A DNA stretch of 64,000 nt from Dermacentor variabilis. Its lineage: Eukaryota; Arthropoda; Arachnida; Ixodida; Ixodidae. A program made the position numbers and the translations under genes. Positions 10,161-20,695 of this stretch are shown here, one piece after another. The first letter of the stretch is position 1. Every line of letters starts with the position of its first letter. A model generated the notes under the pieces. The model saw only the letters and a list, made by a program, of their open reading frames with translations, had not been told where the DNA came from and made no database searches. The stretch is from NCBI RefSeq assembly GCF_050947875.1, contig NC_134570.1:227339265-227403264 (forward strand). The letters run 5' to 3'.

Positions 10161-11386
10161 TGACGATCCGACCGCCGGGTACCTCGGCTTCTCCCGGACG
10201 CTATCGAGGATACAAAAAAGGTACTACTGGCCGCGCCTAACCGCCGACGTCGCCCGTTACGTCAAGACATGCCAAGACTGTCAGCGACGCAAGACACCAC
10301 TCACAAGGCCAGCCGGATTACTACAGCCGATCAAGCCTCCTAGCAGACCTTTTCAGCAGATCGGGATGGACTAATTCGGACCGTTTCCGACGTCAACATC
10401 CGGAAATAAGTGGATCGTCGTGGCGACGGACTACCTCACCCGCTTCACTGAAACTAAAGCTCTGCCGAAAGGTAGCGCAGCCGAAGTGGCAGAATATTTT
10501 GTCGAAAGCATTCTGCTGCGACATGGTGCCCCAGAAGTCTTCATCACCGACAGAGGAACGGCCTTTACAGCGGAGCTCACCCAGGCCATTCTTCAGTACA
10601 GTCAGACAAGGCACAGGGGGACAACTGCCTACCACCCACAGACGAATGGTCTTACGGAGCGCCTGAATAAAACCCTCGCCTACATGCTAGCAATGCACGT
10701 CGACGTCGAACACAAGACCTATGATGCCGTCCTGCGGTACGTAACTTTCGCTTACAACACGGCGGTGCAAGAAACAACACAGATCACGCCGTTTAAGCTG
10801 GTTAATGGTAGGAACCCGACGACGATGCTCGACGCCATGCTGCAGCACGTCACTAAGGAGGAGAATCTTGACGTTGCTGCCTATCTACAGCGCGGCGAAT
10901 AAGCCTGACAGCTCGCCCGCCTATGGATCAAGAATCAGAAGAGTACCGACAGCCGATACTACAACCTCCGACGACGCTTCGTCGAGTAGCAGCCCGGTGA
11001 CCGTGTTTGGGTTTGGACCCCAATACGTCATATCATATTGACTGCAAATAAAGACGGGGACAGAGGGAGAGTACACATAAACAGCACGGGCGGTTTACCG
11101 TCCGTGCTGTTTATGTGTTCTCTCCTTCTGTCCCCGTCTTTACTTGCGGTCAATATGAAATTCAGTAAACACCAAGTAGGCCAAAGTGAAGTTCTTCTGA
11201 TCCAATACGTCGACGAGGACTCAGTGAGAAACTATTGCGACGCTATTTCGGACCCAGAAGATCATCCGACGTGTCGGCGAACTGGACTATGAGATCGTGC
11301 CAGACGGCATTTCGCAGTCACAGCGGCACTGGGCACGATCTGAAGTGGTCCACGTAGTGCGTTTGAAGCCCTTTGACGCCTGCTGA
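10140..11386 (+). pseudogene. Gypsy A integrase, interrupted
   Basis: Integrase inserts the cDNA. The zinc-binding HHCC module includes CQDCQRR near 10270. The DDE core shows ATDYLTRFTETKALPKGS near 10420, ITDRGTAFTAEL near 10544 and YHPQTNGLTERLNKTLAYM near 10630. A TAA at 10372-10374 replaces the leucine of MDLLGPF. A stop near 10900 and a 172-bp snap-back insertion at 11030-11201 break the C-terminal part; the GPY-type end and VVHVVRLKPF follow to about 11386. Confidence 0.87.
11030..11201 (+). mobile_element. 172-bp snap-back insertion with 10-bp TSD
   Basis: Inserted into gypsy A integrase. The direct repeat CCAATACGTC flanks it at 11020-11029 and 11202-11211. Inside, 11035-11094 is the reverse complement of 11097-11156 with about 5 mismatches over 60 nt and only 2 nt between the arms. 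A 45-nt unpaired tail follows (11157-11201). The layout (inverted arm, short loop, sense arm, tail) matches the insertion at 51596-51775. No ORF or terminal inverted repeat is present. Its parent element is not identified. Confidence 0.85.
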
Positions 11387-11486
11387 CAAACTTCCTTATT
11401 TTGTTGTTTTCTTTGCTAAGAGTGCTTTTCTTTATTACTTTTGTTTGTTTGCAGTATCAGGTCGATGCTGTTTAAGAGTGGGTTAT

Positions 11487-11589
11487 TGACACATGTACTT
11501 GTCTTTATCGGGTGACACGTTTCACCGCCTAACAAATGTTATCGCACTGTGCAGGACGCGCCTGCATGTAACGGAAGTTCCTGGAATGT
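11487..11589 (+). repeat. Gypsy A 3' LTR, truncated
   Basis: It begins TGACACATG after the purine-containing AAGAGTGGGTTAT tract and follows the first about 103 bp of the 5' LTR closely. It stops at CTGGAATGT (11589), where RTE-like LINE sequence begins at once. The missing LTR part does not reappear after the LINE, so this is a truncation rather than a simple nested insertion. Confidence 0.85.
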
Positions 11590-12175
11590 CTACTTAGGGC
11601 AGGTAGTGACGCCGGATATGGATCATGAGACGGAAATAATCAGAAGAATAAGAATGGGCTGGGGTGCGTTTCGCAGGCATTCTCAGATCATGAACAGCAG
11701 GTTGCTATTATCCCTCAAGAGAAAAGTGTATAATAGCTGTGTCTTACCAGTAGTCACCGACGGGGCAGAAACCTGGAGGCTTACAGAAAGGGTTCTACTT
11801 AAATTGAGGACGACACAACAAGCTATGGAAAGAAGAATGATGGGTGTAACATTAAGGGATAAGAAAAGAGCAGATCGGGTGAGGGAACAAACGCGAGTTA
11901 ATGACATCTTAGTTGAAATCAAGAAAAAGAAATGGGCATGGGCAGGACATGTAATGAGGAGGGAAGATAACCGATGGTCATTAAGGGTAACGAACTGGAT
12001 TCCAAGGGAAGGGAAGCGTAGCAGGGGGGGGGGGCAGAAAGTTAGGTGGGCGGATGAGATGAAAAAGTTTGCAGGGACGACATGGCCACAATTAGTACAT
12101 GACCAGGGTTGTTGGAGAAATAAGGGAGAGGCGTTTGCCCTGCAGCAGGCGGAACCAGGCTGATGATGATGATAA
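11590..12175 (+). pseudogene. RTE-like LINE, 5'-truncated 3' end
   Basis: An open frame through 12163 begins at the YLGQVV motif of the RT thumb and continues with FRRHSQIMNSR, VYNSCVLPVVTDGAETW and GHVMRREDNR to a stop at 12161-12163, followed by a TGATGATGATGAT tail. It is highly similar to 1-492 and reads through the stop found there. Only the last roughly 190 codons of the polyprotein survive. The frame has no stop across this length, suggesting a fairly young copy. A G-run at 12026-12034 is a possible indel site. Confidence 0.82.
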
Positions 12176-12177
12176 TG

Positions 12178-12904
12178 CAGCAACGAGAAAGGCAAGATTG
12201 GGCAAATCGCTTATCGCTGGTTCACCAGAACCCGTTTGCACTGAAAAAGATGCCTATTTTCTTCCTCACCAACAGCTGCATAAGAGTAGGCGAGCGGGGA
12301 GACAGCGGACGCAATCTACGCTGTTCCCACTTGCTCTCGTGTCCTGTCGCTCCTTTCAGATATCGCTGCGTTTTATTTATTTATTGATTTATTTGTTAAT
12401 ACGATTATTTATTTGTTCGCCTGATAATTGTTTACTGTATAGTCGTTTGTCCTGGCGTCGGGAAATAAAAGGACCCAATGGCAAATGCCCTTCTTTGACA
12501 AGTAAGGAAACTATGGCATTATGGAGTCACATTGCTTTGCGCTAATAATTATAGTCACAAGCTGTGTTCAGAAATTGTTTATATGGCGTAATTTCTATAT
12601 CTGTTATGTCTGATCTTATCAAATGACCTATCTTCAGGAAGATAGTTCTTGATTGTATGTTTGTGTATTAAAGCTTTCACAAGGAGTGACATTCTTTGTA
12701 TTTATAATATTTGCACGACTTGATACGCACAAAACATGTATGTATCCCTAACGTGTCTAACTGATGAGGTTTTGTAAATACTGTTATAGGGCCGTCACTT
12801 CAGTGAACGATATTCAAGGCCAAGCGAAGGTTATTGAAGTCCAACTGTTATTCAAGGTTATATATAGGTTATATATAGGTTTCGGGTGAAACATATATAT
12901 ATAT
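12178..12904. other. No recognised gene
   Basis: AT-rich sequence with TTTATTTATT repeats near 12370-12415, a direct repeat of GGTTATATATA near 12856-12881 and an AT microsatellite at 12892-12904. I see no protein family. Gypsy D begins at the AT microsatellite. Confidence 0.6.
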
Positions 12905-13026
12905 TCTCACGGGTATACAACTATTTACAGGATGCGTACATAAACAGCAGCCGAGAATACAGAGATGCTGTTGCCACTTCGTCATCTTCACCGTTGACAA
13001 CCTTGTCCCCTTTTCGCGCCGTAAGA
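12905..13026 (-). repeat. Gypsy D 3' LTR
   Basis: About 122 bp, aligned with 15559-15693 (shared CACGGGTATA, CTATTTACA, CATAAACAGCAGC and TTGCCACTT.GTC.TCTTCACCG). It lacks a 13-bp stretch present in the right copy and its end bases have drifted from TG..CA. Confidence 0.8.
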
Positions 13027-13061
13027 CGACCCCCGGCAGAAAAAGCACCGTCTCGGTGCTT

Positions 13062-13751
13062 CAGACAGGGCCGTCGGTAAGGGCATTGTAAAGCTTAAGC
13101 CGAGAGACGTGTACGACGTCAGGTGATGTGGAACTGGGTGGCATGACGGGGGTCACGGGGATTATTTCGTGATACTGGTCACTAGACGTAGAACACGGTA
13201 CGGGCCTTTTGAGCACGCAAGGAGTTTCTCGGAGAGCCCCATTCCGCGGCAAGGAGACCAAACTAGCACGACAGAGCCCGGTGAAAAATATATCTCACGA
13301 TGGCGGCGATTGTAAGCGTGCCGTTGAGATTCCTGCGATCCCAACAGACGAGTACGGGCAAGCTGGCGCGCATGGTCAGCATGGGCGACGGCGTCGCGGG
13401 CATACTCGTTCCTCGAATCCTGCATCAAGGGGAATGAAGTGTCCAATGGTAATACAAGGTCACAATCCAAGAGTAAGTAAAAAGGGGAGTAACCAGCTGT
13501 ATCATGGCGTGATGAATTATAGGCAAACGTGACATAAAGGAGGGCCACATCCCAGTCCTTGCAGTCGGGTGAAACATATTCCGATAGCATGTCAGTAATG
13601 GCCCAAGTCGCTCAGTAAGGCCGTTGGTCTGGGGATGATAGGAGGTAGTGTTAGGAATGGCCTGCCAAGGTGGCAACATGCAAGTTTTCTCAGCCAGCTG
13701 CAGCTGCGAGCGTTGCGAGCTTCCCCGAAGAGAACCATGGAAGCCTATCAC
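13062..13751 (-). pseudogene. Gypsy D integrase C-terminal half
   Basis: On the minus strand YHPQTNGLTERLG (13751 frame) marks the catalytic glutamate block; a frame change follows, then WDVALLYVTFAYNSSRHDTA and SPGSVVLVWSPCRGMGLSEK (13162-13590), a GPYRV element of the GPY/F domain, and SPDVVHVSRLKLYN near the end. Two more frame changes separate these pieces. The D-D part of the catalytic core is missing. Relatives are F (31745-32842) and C. Confidence 0.82.
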
Positions 13752-14189
13752 AATTGCTGCGGTGGCTCATTTCGTAGGGACCTCGAGGTGCCGCTTCAAC
13801 ACCCCCTAGGCGCCGTTGTGACTAAACTCAATCGGAGGACCAACTATTGTTACTGAACCCGCCACCGCCGATATGGTCTCTCTGCAGCAAGAAGAGCTTC
13901 CCTAACAAAAGGGTGCTTTGCGGTACGTGGGCCCCAGGATTCGTCACAGTCTGCTGACACTCGTGGTGACTACAGGACGCAAGACAATGGACAACCGGCG
14001 GCGACGCTGCGAGGGTCAGCTTGGGGAATAAGAGGCGCCTCTTTAGGTCAAGAAGTAAGCCCCGAGTTCTGCAAAGCCCATCTGGCGTCGGTGGGGGCAG
14101 TGAAAGCTGTGCTTGGTAGAACATGAAATGGCGGCGGATACGGCTGGTCATAATCGATATGTGTGCTCTGGTATCTGAGTGCTGTGACA

Positions 14190-15534
14190 GCTGTGCCATC
14201 AATTTGGACGTCAAGAAGGTTTCGTCTCATAAACAGCGTCAAAGGAGGATTTTGCGGCGAATTCGACATTGCAGCACGACCTCGAGGAGCCGCATTGCCT
14301 AGTTTTCCTGCAGGGATGGTCCTGGGTAGGTCGGCGTCCGCGAGCGGTGAAGCTGGGGCGGTCGTGGCTGGCGACGTTGAGTCGAGGGTGAGCGAGCATA
14401 GCGGCGAGTCGAGGTAGTGGCGTCGGAAGCGTCGTAGAAGCGACGGGGTGAGGAACTTAGGGGCGAACTTGAACTCCGGGAGGTGTTTTGAGGAGGGGAC
14501 GGCCAACGGCTCCGGCAATGATGGGAAACGTGATCAATTTGGCCGCAGCAGAAACAGATAGGCCAGTTGTCAGGTGTACACCAGTCCGATGAATTCCTGG
14601 TAGTGTAGGGATAACGGACACTGTGAGGTGAACTGCAATAGGACCGAGGCATAGGGGGAGGGCGGGTGTCAGGGCGACCCAAGGAGCAGGTGCTGGGATG
14701 ACTCATATCAGCAATTTCCTGGCGAACCACGGACTGTATCATCGATATCATCTCAGCAGTGTCGTTCCAAGACGTCTGTTCAGGCGAGGCAGGAAACGCT
14801 GCTTCGAGTTCGCGGCGTACAATTTGGGTCACGTTTTCGCTTCGTGGTGGTGAGCTAGATCGGTAGGTGGGTTGGTACAGGAACAGGTCGCTGCAGTATT
14901 TGGAAGCCGTGTAAACTGATTGTACATACGGCGACTCTTTGCCTGCTCGAAACGGCGGCATTCCTTTACGATAGCGTCGACAGTCAATAAGTTTCTAAAG
15001 ACCAAATGGTTGAATGCATGTCCGCGATGCCTTTGATAATGTGCCCAACCTTGTGCGCCTCTGGCATGGACGTGTATATATTATGACAGAGGGCTAAAAC
15101 GTCCTCAAAGTAGGAGACGTACGACTCGGTAGCGGTTTGGGCACGCGTGGCGAGTTGTTGCTCAGCGGCTAGTTGTCGACCAGTCGGACTACCAGAAGGT
15201 CAGACAGCTTTTCTTTGAACAAGTCCCAGCTGGTTGGCTCTTCTTTGTGTGTGTAAAACCACGTTCGCGGTGTTTCGTCGAGGTAGAACACGACATTGGC
15301 AAGCATTATGGTCAGATCCCACCTGCTCACCTTGCTGACTCGCTCATACATCTTCAACCATTCTTCCACATTTACACCTTCAAGCCCTGTGAACTTGCCA
15401 GGGTCTTGTGGTTGTGGTAGAGCAACGTATTCAGTATGCGTACTCGGCATTGCAGCTGCAGACGCGGTACTTTTTACTGGAAGCATGGTCCCAGGCTGGG
15501 TGAGACGTCCGCTGCGGAGCTCCGTGGCGAGCAC
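14190..15534 (-). pseudogene. Gypsy D gag and protease start
   Basis: The minus strand from 15534 gives a gag N-terminal domain with TIMLANVVFYLDETPRTW and WDLFKEKLSDLL, similar to F and C gag. The distal gag frame (14961-14299) has an intact CCHC knuckle, CFCCGQIDHVSHHC, and an SR-rich basic tail. The overlapping next frame begins a protease (RNLLDVQIDGTAVTAL), but the sequence diverges right where the catalytic DTG should follow, so the protease is cut before its active site. Confidence 0.8.
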
Positions 15535-15558
15535 GCGTACCCCGCACCTCCACTAATA

Positions 15559-15693
15559 TGTCACGGGTATAAAACTATTTACACCATGTATTTACACTAT
15601 GCATACATAAACAGCAGCAGAGAATTCCGAAAGGCTGTTGCCACTTTGTCGTCTTCACCGTCGACAACCTTGTCCTCTTTTTCCACCGTAACA
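15559..15693 (-). repeat. Gypsy D 5' LTR
   Basis: On the plus strand it runs TGTCACGGGTATA to CACCGTAACA, 135 bp. The inner side (15543-15558) read on the minus strand is TATTAGTGGAGGTGCG, resembling the TCTGGTGGAGGTGC primer-binding region of A, B and E. Confidence 0.82.
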
Positions 15694-15702
15694 ATATTAT
15701 GA

Positions 15703-15866
15703 CATCTCTGTTGGAACGACGTTTATTTGGCCCGAGTACTTGGCGTCGAATCAATAAAGGCACACACCCAATGATGATGATTCCACGGCACTGAAGATGA
15801 ATATCGATCAACATACGATGACGATAATGATGTACAGATGAATGAGGCGTGCGTAATAAAGGCCCA
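15703..15866 (-). repeat. Candidate unrelated 3' LTR of gypsy E
   Basis: Lies directly after the minus-strand polypurine tract GGGCGGGGAGGGGGGGAGTG (plus 15882-15901). On the plus strand it begins TGACATCTCTG and ends AGGCCCACA, TG..CA-like ends about 164 bp apart, and has AATAAAGG motifs. No second copy is present in the window, so the LTR call is tentative. Confidence 0.35.
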
Positions 15867-15879
15867 CACTAACTTACCC

Positions 15880-16980
15880 TCACTCCCCCCCTCCCCGCCC
15901 ATGTGGAAGCGGCCATCCTGTCCGCAGACGAGGCGACGGAGAACGGCGCGTGAAGGGTTTCATGCGGGAAACGTGAACGATATCGGTGCTGCGGCAACGG
16001 CAGTCTGTTGCAGCGATCACAGGAGTCACGCCATTTGACGGGCGATGTCTGCTCCATGACTATATATGGCCCGATGAATCGCGGTTGGAAGTTGTCACAC
16101 AAGCCAAGAGTTCGAAGGGACGTCAATAGGAGTATCTTGTCACCAGGTCGGAAGGACACTACGCGATGAAATGTGTCGTAAATGATCTTCCGGTCTTGTT
16201 GTCTCACCGCTGTGTTAACGCAAGCATGCTGGCCACATTGAGCGAGCCATGAAATGAATTCTTTACTAGACGATGTAGATGGGTTGACAGAAGAATCTGG
16301 CTGAATGACATGGCTGAACAACATAGCTGAATGGCCATGTTGTACGCAAAAGTGACGAATGGTAGAAGCTTGTCCAAATTTTTGTTGTCAGGTTGAATAT
16401 ATACGGCGATCACGTCGTCAAGCCTGCTATGAAATCGCTCTGTCAAGCCGTTAGTTTGTGAAAGGCAGCTCGAAGTTGTTTTGTGGGTGGTACCAGAGGC
16501 GCGCAGGACTTCGTTTAAAAGTTGCAAGAGAAAGCCTTTCCACGGTCGCTCGGCAGTACCCGAGGAGCACCACGGCGGAGAATGATAGCTTGAGGGGCCA
16601 AGTCGGCAACTTCCGAAGCTGAGCCAGTGACGACTGATGTTGTCTTAGCCTACCGCATCAAGTGGTCGATGGCGGTCACAATCCAGCCAGAGGGAGTACC
16701 AGGGAGGGGCCTGTAAAGATCGATGCCAACAACTTCAAATGATGCGGTGAGACACAGAATAGGCAGGAATTCGTCGGCAGGAGCGGAAATTGTGAGCTTG
16801 CGACACTGACACGGGAAACAGGAACCGACGTACCTCGCTACACTAGTAGCAAGCCCAGGCCAATAGTAACGGCTTCGAATGCGACCATACCTTTTATGGA
16901 AACCAAGATGGCCAGCCATCGTGGAATGCTTCGAGGACATGGTGTCGAAGAGAGCGCGCTAGAACGGGCACCCAGCGTTT
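15880..16980 (-). pseudogene. Gypsy E integrase
   Basis: Minus-strand pieces: AGHLGFHKRYGRIRSRYYWP and CFPCQCRK (HHCC zinc module) in 16940-16650, VVGIDLYRPLPGTPSGW at the first catalytic aspartate, LSQTNGLTERFHSRLDD at the glutamate block in 16527-16204, and a C-terminal SFRPGDKILLLTSLRTLGL with FIGPYIVME, a GPY/F motif. The usual YHPQTNG appears as CLSQTNG. Frameshifts separate the three parts and the second aspartate region is not readable. Confidence 0.82.
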
Positions 16981-16984
16981 ACCG

Positions 16985-17560
16985 TCAGTGTGGTAAATGT
17001 TCAGATAAAGCATGCGATTGTGCAGCTTGAATTGTGCGAGTTGGCATCGACGCCGCGCGTTAGCTGGGCAAGAAACGTCAGAGAGGTGGTTTATCATACG
17101 ACCACAATATGGGTAAGCCCGTCGGCGAGATGTGAATGTGAGCTCGTCGTCCGGAGAAAGGTGGTCTATCGAGGCTAGGGAGAAAAGCGGCGTAAAAGTC
17201 ACATCCGAACAGCTGCTTTGCGACGGAGTTGCCGAGATGTCGAGCGGATGCGCAGGAAGCGGACAACGAGAAAGAGCGTCAGCGTCTTGGTGTGTTGTGC
17301 TAGACTTATGAATAATGTCAAAGTCATATTCTTGCAGGCGGAGAATCCAGCGACTCGGGCGTCTGGTCAAGTTCTTGAGTGTGGAGAGCCAGCATAAGGC
17401 GTGGTGGTCCGTAACAATTGCAAAATGACGCCCGTGCAGATAGGGTAAAAACTTCTGTATGGGCCGAAGAACAGCTAGGCAATGCTGCTCAGTGATCGTA
17501 TAGTTCTCGGCATCGGTGAGCACGCGGTTGGCGTATGCAACGACTCTCACGAAGAGTTGT
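16985..17560 (-). pseudogene. Gypsy E RNase H and spacer
   Basis: The minus frame 17550-16894 has [52 protein letters not shown] and DADALSRCP, the standard order of gypsy RNase H. The TDAS start of the domain is upstream in another frame near 17600. Colinear with A, B and F but clearly more divergent. Confidence 0.82.
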
Positions 17561-17671
17561 CGCGCTGTAGAAGAATGGGACCGATGCCCTGGCCGCTAGC
17601 GTCTGTGTGCAAGAGAGTCGGTGCTGTCTCATCAAAATGGCAAAGCACAGGTACAGACATGAGGGCGCCCG

Positions 17672-18660
17672 TCAACATGTTAAAGGCTGCTTCACATCCT
17701 TAAGACCAGAGGAACGGTACACCGGAAGCAAGTATAGCTTGCTTAGTGGCACAGCCATGGAGGCAAAGTTCCGTATAAAGCGACGGAAATAAGAAGTTAG
17801 GCTAAGGAAGCTTTGCAAGTATTTGAGCCTTTGCGGACGAGGGAAGCGAAGGATCGCAGCAATCTTGTCAGGGTCAGGAAGTATGCCGTCCTTGCTCACG
17901 ACATGCCTCAGCACCTTAATAGATCTGCTGGCGAAACAGAATTTCTTCGTGTTGAGCTGAAGACCAGTGTAGCCGAGGCACATTAAAGCTTCATTCAAGC
18001 CTTGCAAGTGATGAGGAAATGTTCTTCAATATAGGACTGCCATCCAGGTCGCATAAGCAGGTTTTCCATTTAAGGCCATGCAGCGCAGTGTCAACTATGT
18101 GCTCAAAAGTCGCAGATTGCATAGTTCGAAAGGCATGACGTACAATTCGTAAACTCCATCTGGAGTGGCAAACGCTGTATTTTCTTTATCGCCTTCGTGT
18201 AAGAAAATTTGCCAATAACCATAACGCAGATCAAGGCTTGAAAAGTATTCTGCGCCTTGTAGCGAATCAAAGGCGTTGTCAATGCGTGGCATAGGATATA
18301 CGTCCTTTCGAGTGATCTTATTGAGGGCCCAGTAATCGACGCAAAAGCGCACATAACCGTCTTTTTTCCGGGCCAAAACAACAGGAGATGACCAAAGGCT
18401 AGCTTCGGATGACCTTCTGTTGTAGCATGTCCGCGAAATTTTTTTTATGACTTTCCGCTCGGCTAGAGACGTGGTGCAGACGTCGGCGCCCTATAGACGC
18501 TTCGTGTGTGTGAATGCGATGCGCTGAAAGTGTAGTTTGGCCCAGAGTCGACGAATGGAGATCAAAAGAATTTGCGCGTTTGTTCAACAAAGCAAGCAGC
18601 TGATGCTCGTATGAAGGTGGCAAGTCTCTGCTGATGGCTGCAGTAAAGGCAGAGGAAAAG
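17672..18660 (-). pseudogene. Gypsy E reverse transcriptase
   Basis: On the minus strand: MLQQKVIRS then WSSPVVLARKKDGYVRFCVD (18380 downward), KDVYPMPRIDNAFDSLQGAE, GYWQIFLHEGDKENTAFATP and VMPFELCN to about 18110. The segment expected to hold YLDD (about 18010-18100) is out of frame and not recognisable. The connection segment CFASRSIKVLRHVVSKDG and SLTSYFRRFIRNFA follow in 18007-17672. It is an older copy than B by the number of lesions. Confidence 0.82.
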
Positions 18661-19213
18661 GCTCTAGCACAAGTACATAGGTTTAAGGGGCACGACGCAT
18701 ACAGGCCCTGGGTCGGCCGCGCACTTTGGTGCGTTCCGGAAGGAGAATTTTCTCCGATGTAGCATCCGTAACGTTGACGAGCGCAGATCCATTGTGAAAG
18801 TGAGCCACAACTGGTACAAAAGCGATGCCTTCATGAAGGCGATGGGAAGAGGGTGAGACCAAGAAATCACTATGGTCAATATCGTTGGACAGAATAGTAA
18901 CAATTCGCTGTTGGCAAGAGGTTGTTCGGTATCTTCCGCAGCGATCAAGCCCAACGGCGTGTGTTTCTTCCCCAGGCAAGTATTCGGTGTCGGAAAGATG
19001 CCCGACGTGTTGCCCAGGACAAATGACCGCGGAAGCATAAGAGAGAAAGTGCCACCCTCAAACAAGTTGATGAGCGCAGGCGAACAACGCAGCTAACTGT
19101 ATATGGTGCAGGATATCACTGAATAGAGCCTGGCACCACAAAAAGTGGAAGGGTGAACAATGTCTTCTTGGACTGCAATTAGCATCGGTCCACGTAAGGC
19201 GTTCTGACTTTCC

Positions 19214-19441
19214 CTAGGTGGGAAATAAATCAGCAAGGATAACGGAAATTGTCGCACCTGTGTCCACCAAACCATCAACGGGCACCATTTGGACAAACAC
19301 CGAAAGTGTATTCACGGGCATCTTGGACCTGAGGAACACCCAAGTGGTTGCTGTAGTTTTTCCTTGACCATGTAACTGACCATGGCATCCGTCAATGACC
19401 ATGTGAGTGACTAAGGCCACGTGAGGCTTAGACGAAGACAA
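19214..19441 (-). pseudogene. Gypsy E protease
   Basis: The minus frame carries VPVDGLVDTGATISVILADL, an intact D-T-G active site of a retropepsin. The second half of the fold continues in other frames toward 19060. It directly abuts gag sequence without a zinc-knuckle region, so the gag C-terminus is missing. This is the main sign that the A/B-like 5' part and the pol part may have different origins. Confidence 0.75.
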
Positions 19442-19444
19442 GAT

Positions 19445-20060
19445 ATCTTGCGCAGTTCTTTGCGCACAATGGCCCTGATGATTTCTCGGAGGTCCTCGGA
19501 GACCATTCCTTGGTTTTGCCGCTGCGGCGTGAGCACCTGTCGATTTTACTGCCTAGTGCGCATTTCCGTAGTTTTCTTTATGGTTGTTGCTTCTGCCAAA
19601 GACTAAGCTATGATCTACTGTTGATTGCGGATCAGTCCGGCAAAAAGTTCGAGCTTGGTGCCCCGCATCTGGAAGGGGACTTTTTCTCGTCCGACATTTC
19701 CGTGTCAGCGTGCCGGAAAACACGGGTCATCTCTTAAGTGAAGATCGCGATAGTTTCATTGGACAGCTGTACTAGGGTTTCTAGTAGAGCTTGACCTCAC
19801 TCTTTGCGCATGACACTTGTGAATGTCTGTTGGAATTAAGCCACTATGGAACAGGTCCTACGTTAATAATGAGGTTTCGCGATTCTCGAACCACATGCTT
19901 CCGGTGTGTGCGAATGCAAAAAAAACATAATGCAACTTGTCGTCGCTGTTCCAGTTCTTAAATGTCGCGAACTTTTCATATGTCTCTAAGAAGCTTTCCG
20001 GGTCCTCGAATGATGAACCTCGGAACGTCAGTGGCTCCCTGGGCTGCTGCAGCACGATCG
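19445..20060 (-). pseudogene. Gypsy E gag, A/B type
   Basis: The minus strand at 20055-19858 reads LQQPREPLTFRGSSFEDPES, matching A and B gag. Further down, out of frame, come FRHADTEMSDEKK-like sequence near 19700 and a VSEDLREIIRAIVRKELRK segment near 19450-19510, equivalent to B residues about 200-225. No proline-rich linker and no CCHC knuckle follow. Confidence 0.8.
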
Positions 20061-20275
20061 GTGTTACGATACTGGGGTTGTCATTGTAGCTGATGTCGTG
20101 TTCCTGCCCTTGCTAGACTTCTCAGGCAAAAGTTCGTGCTCCCGCGGCAGTCCTTGCAGCCCGCGGCTAGCTCGCTGGTCCTTGGCAACGTCGGTGTTGT
20201 CTTAGTGGCTCGGGCTTGGCTCACGGATTTGCAGGGGCGCGTTCGGTACATGAACGCACTAGCACCTCCACCAGA

Positions 20276-20695
20276 TGTCGTGACGGTGAATAATACAGTG
20301 GAAAATCTGAGGATGACGAAACCAACTTTTACTGGGTGTACCTGTGCCCACAAAAACAAGTTACACTCAAAGCACAGCGATAGCGGCGAACACGGTCGGT
20401 GATTGTAGAAATCTCATCTGCCTGTCAAGCGCGTCCCGTCGGCTTTTATACATTAGTCATCGAAGGTTCCAGAATAATCACATGCCCATGTGTCTACCAG
20501 AAAGTTCTACACAATTCGCGTCGCGCAAACAAGCAATCAGATTACGCAAGGTTCAGTGAACACACACAGCGGATAGAACCCTCGATAACATTCGAGAAAC
20601 TTCTGACACATGCAGGCGTGTCCTACGCTGAGCAATAACATTTCTTAGACAATGAAATGCGGTCCCCCAATAAAGATAAACAAGGACATGTGTGA
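20276..20695 (-). repeat. Gypsy E 5' LTR (A/B family)
   Basis: About 420 bp on the minus strand, from a TCACACATG-like start at 20695 to GACA at 20276, with TATAAAAGC near 20437-20446 (minus) and ending before TCTGGTGGAGGTGC (20262-20275, minus). It aligns along its length with the LTRs of A and B but has many substitutions. Confidence 0.85.

Larger units (their letters stand above)
6132..11589 (+). mobile_element. Ty3/gypsy retrotransposon A, decayed
   Basis: Structure in order: 5' LTR (6132-6548), primer-binding region, gag, protease, RT, RNase H, integrase, and the first about 103 bp of a 3' LTR (11487-11589), which stops where an RTE-like LINE end begins. The order protease-RT-RNase H-integrase is that of Ty3/gypsy. 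It is closest in this window to element B, whose coding regions align along nearly the whole length, but A has many stops and frameshifts. Its left flank ends in ATAT; the right flank is lost, so no target duplication can be tested. Confidence 0.9.
12905..15693 (-). mobile_element. Ty3/gypsy D, internally deleted, minus strand
   Basis: Flanked by related short LTRs at 12905-13026 and 15559-15693 and by ATAT on both outer sides (12901-12904 and 15694-15697). On the minus strand gag is followed by the start of protease and then directly by the integrase C-terminal half; RT, RNase H and the catalytic integrase core are absent. At 2.8 kb it is about half the size of relative F. It could move only with proteins supplied by another element. 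Confidence 0.82.
15703..20695 (-). mobile_element. Ty3/gypsy E, mosaic or unlike ends, minus strand
   Basis: The right end is a 420-bp LTR of the A/B family, followed on the minus strand by the shared primer-binding sequence and an A/B-type gag. After an abrupt change near 19441 come a protease, RT, RNase H and integrase of a more distant gypsy type. At the left end, a minus-strand polypurine tract (15881-15901) precedes about 180 bp that do not match the right LTR. So either the 3' LTR was replaced, or two different elements are joined. All coding parts are broken. Confidence 0.75.

Noticed and set aside
11035..11156. Bacterial-type terminator or CRISPR-like hairpin
   Set aside because: The eukaryotic transposon context, 60-nt arms and flanking 10-bp TSD identify an insertion; no array of spaced repeats exists.
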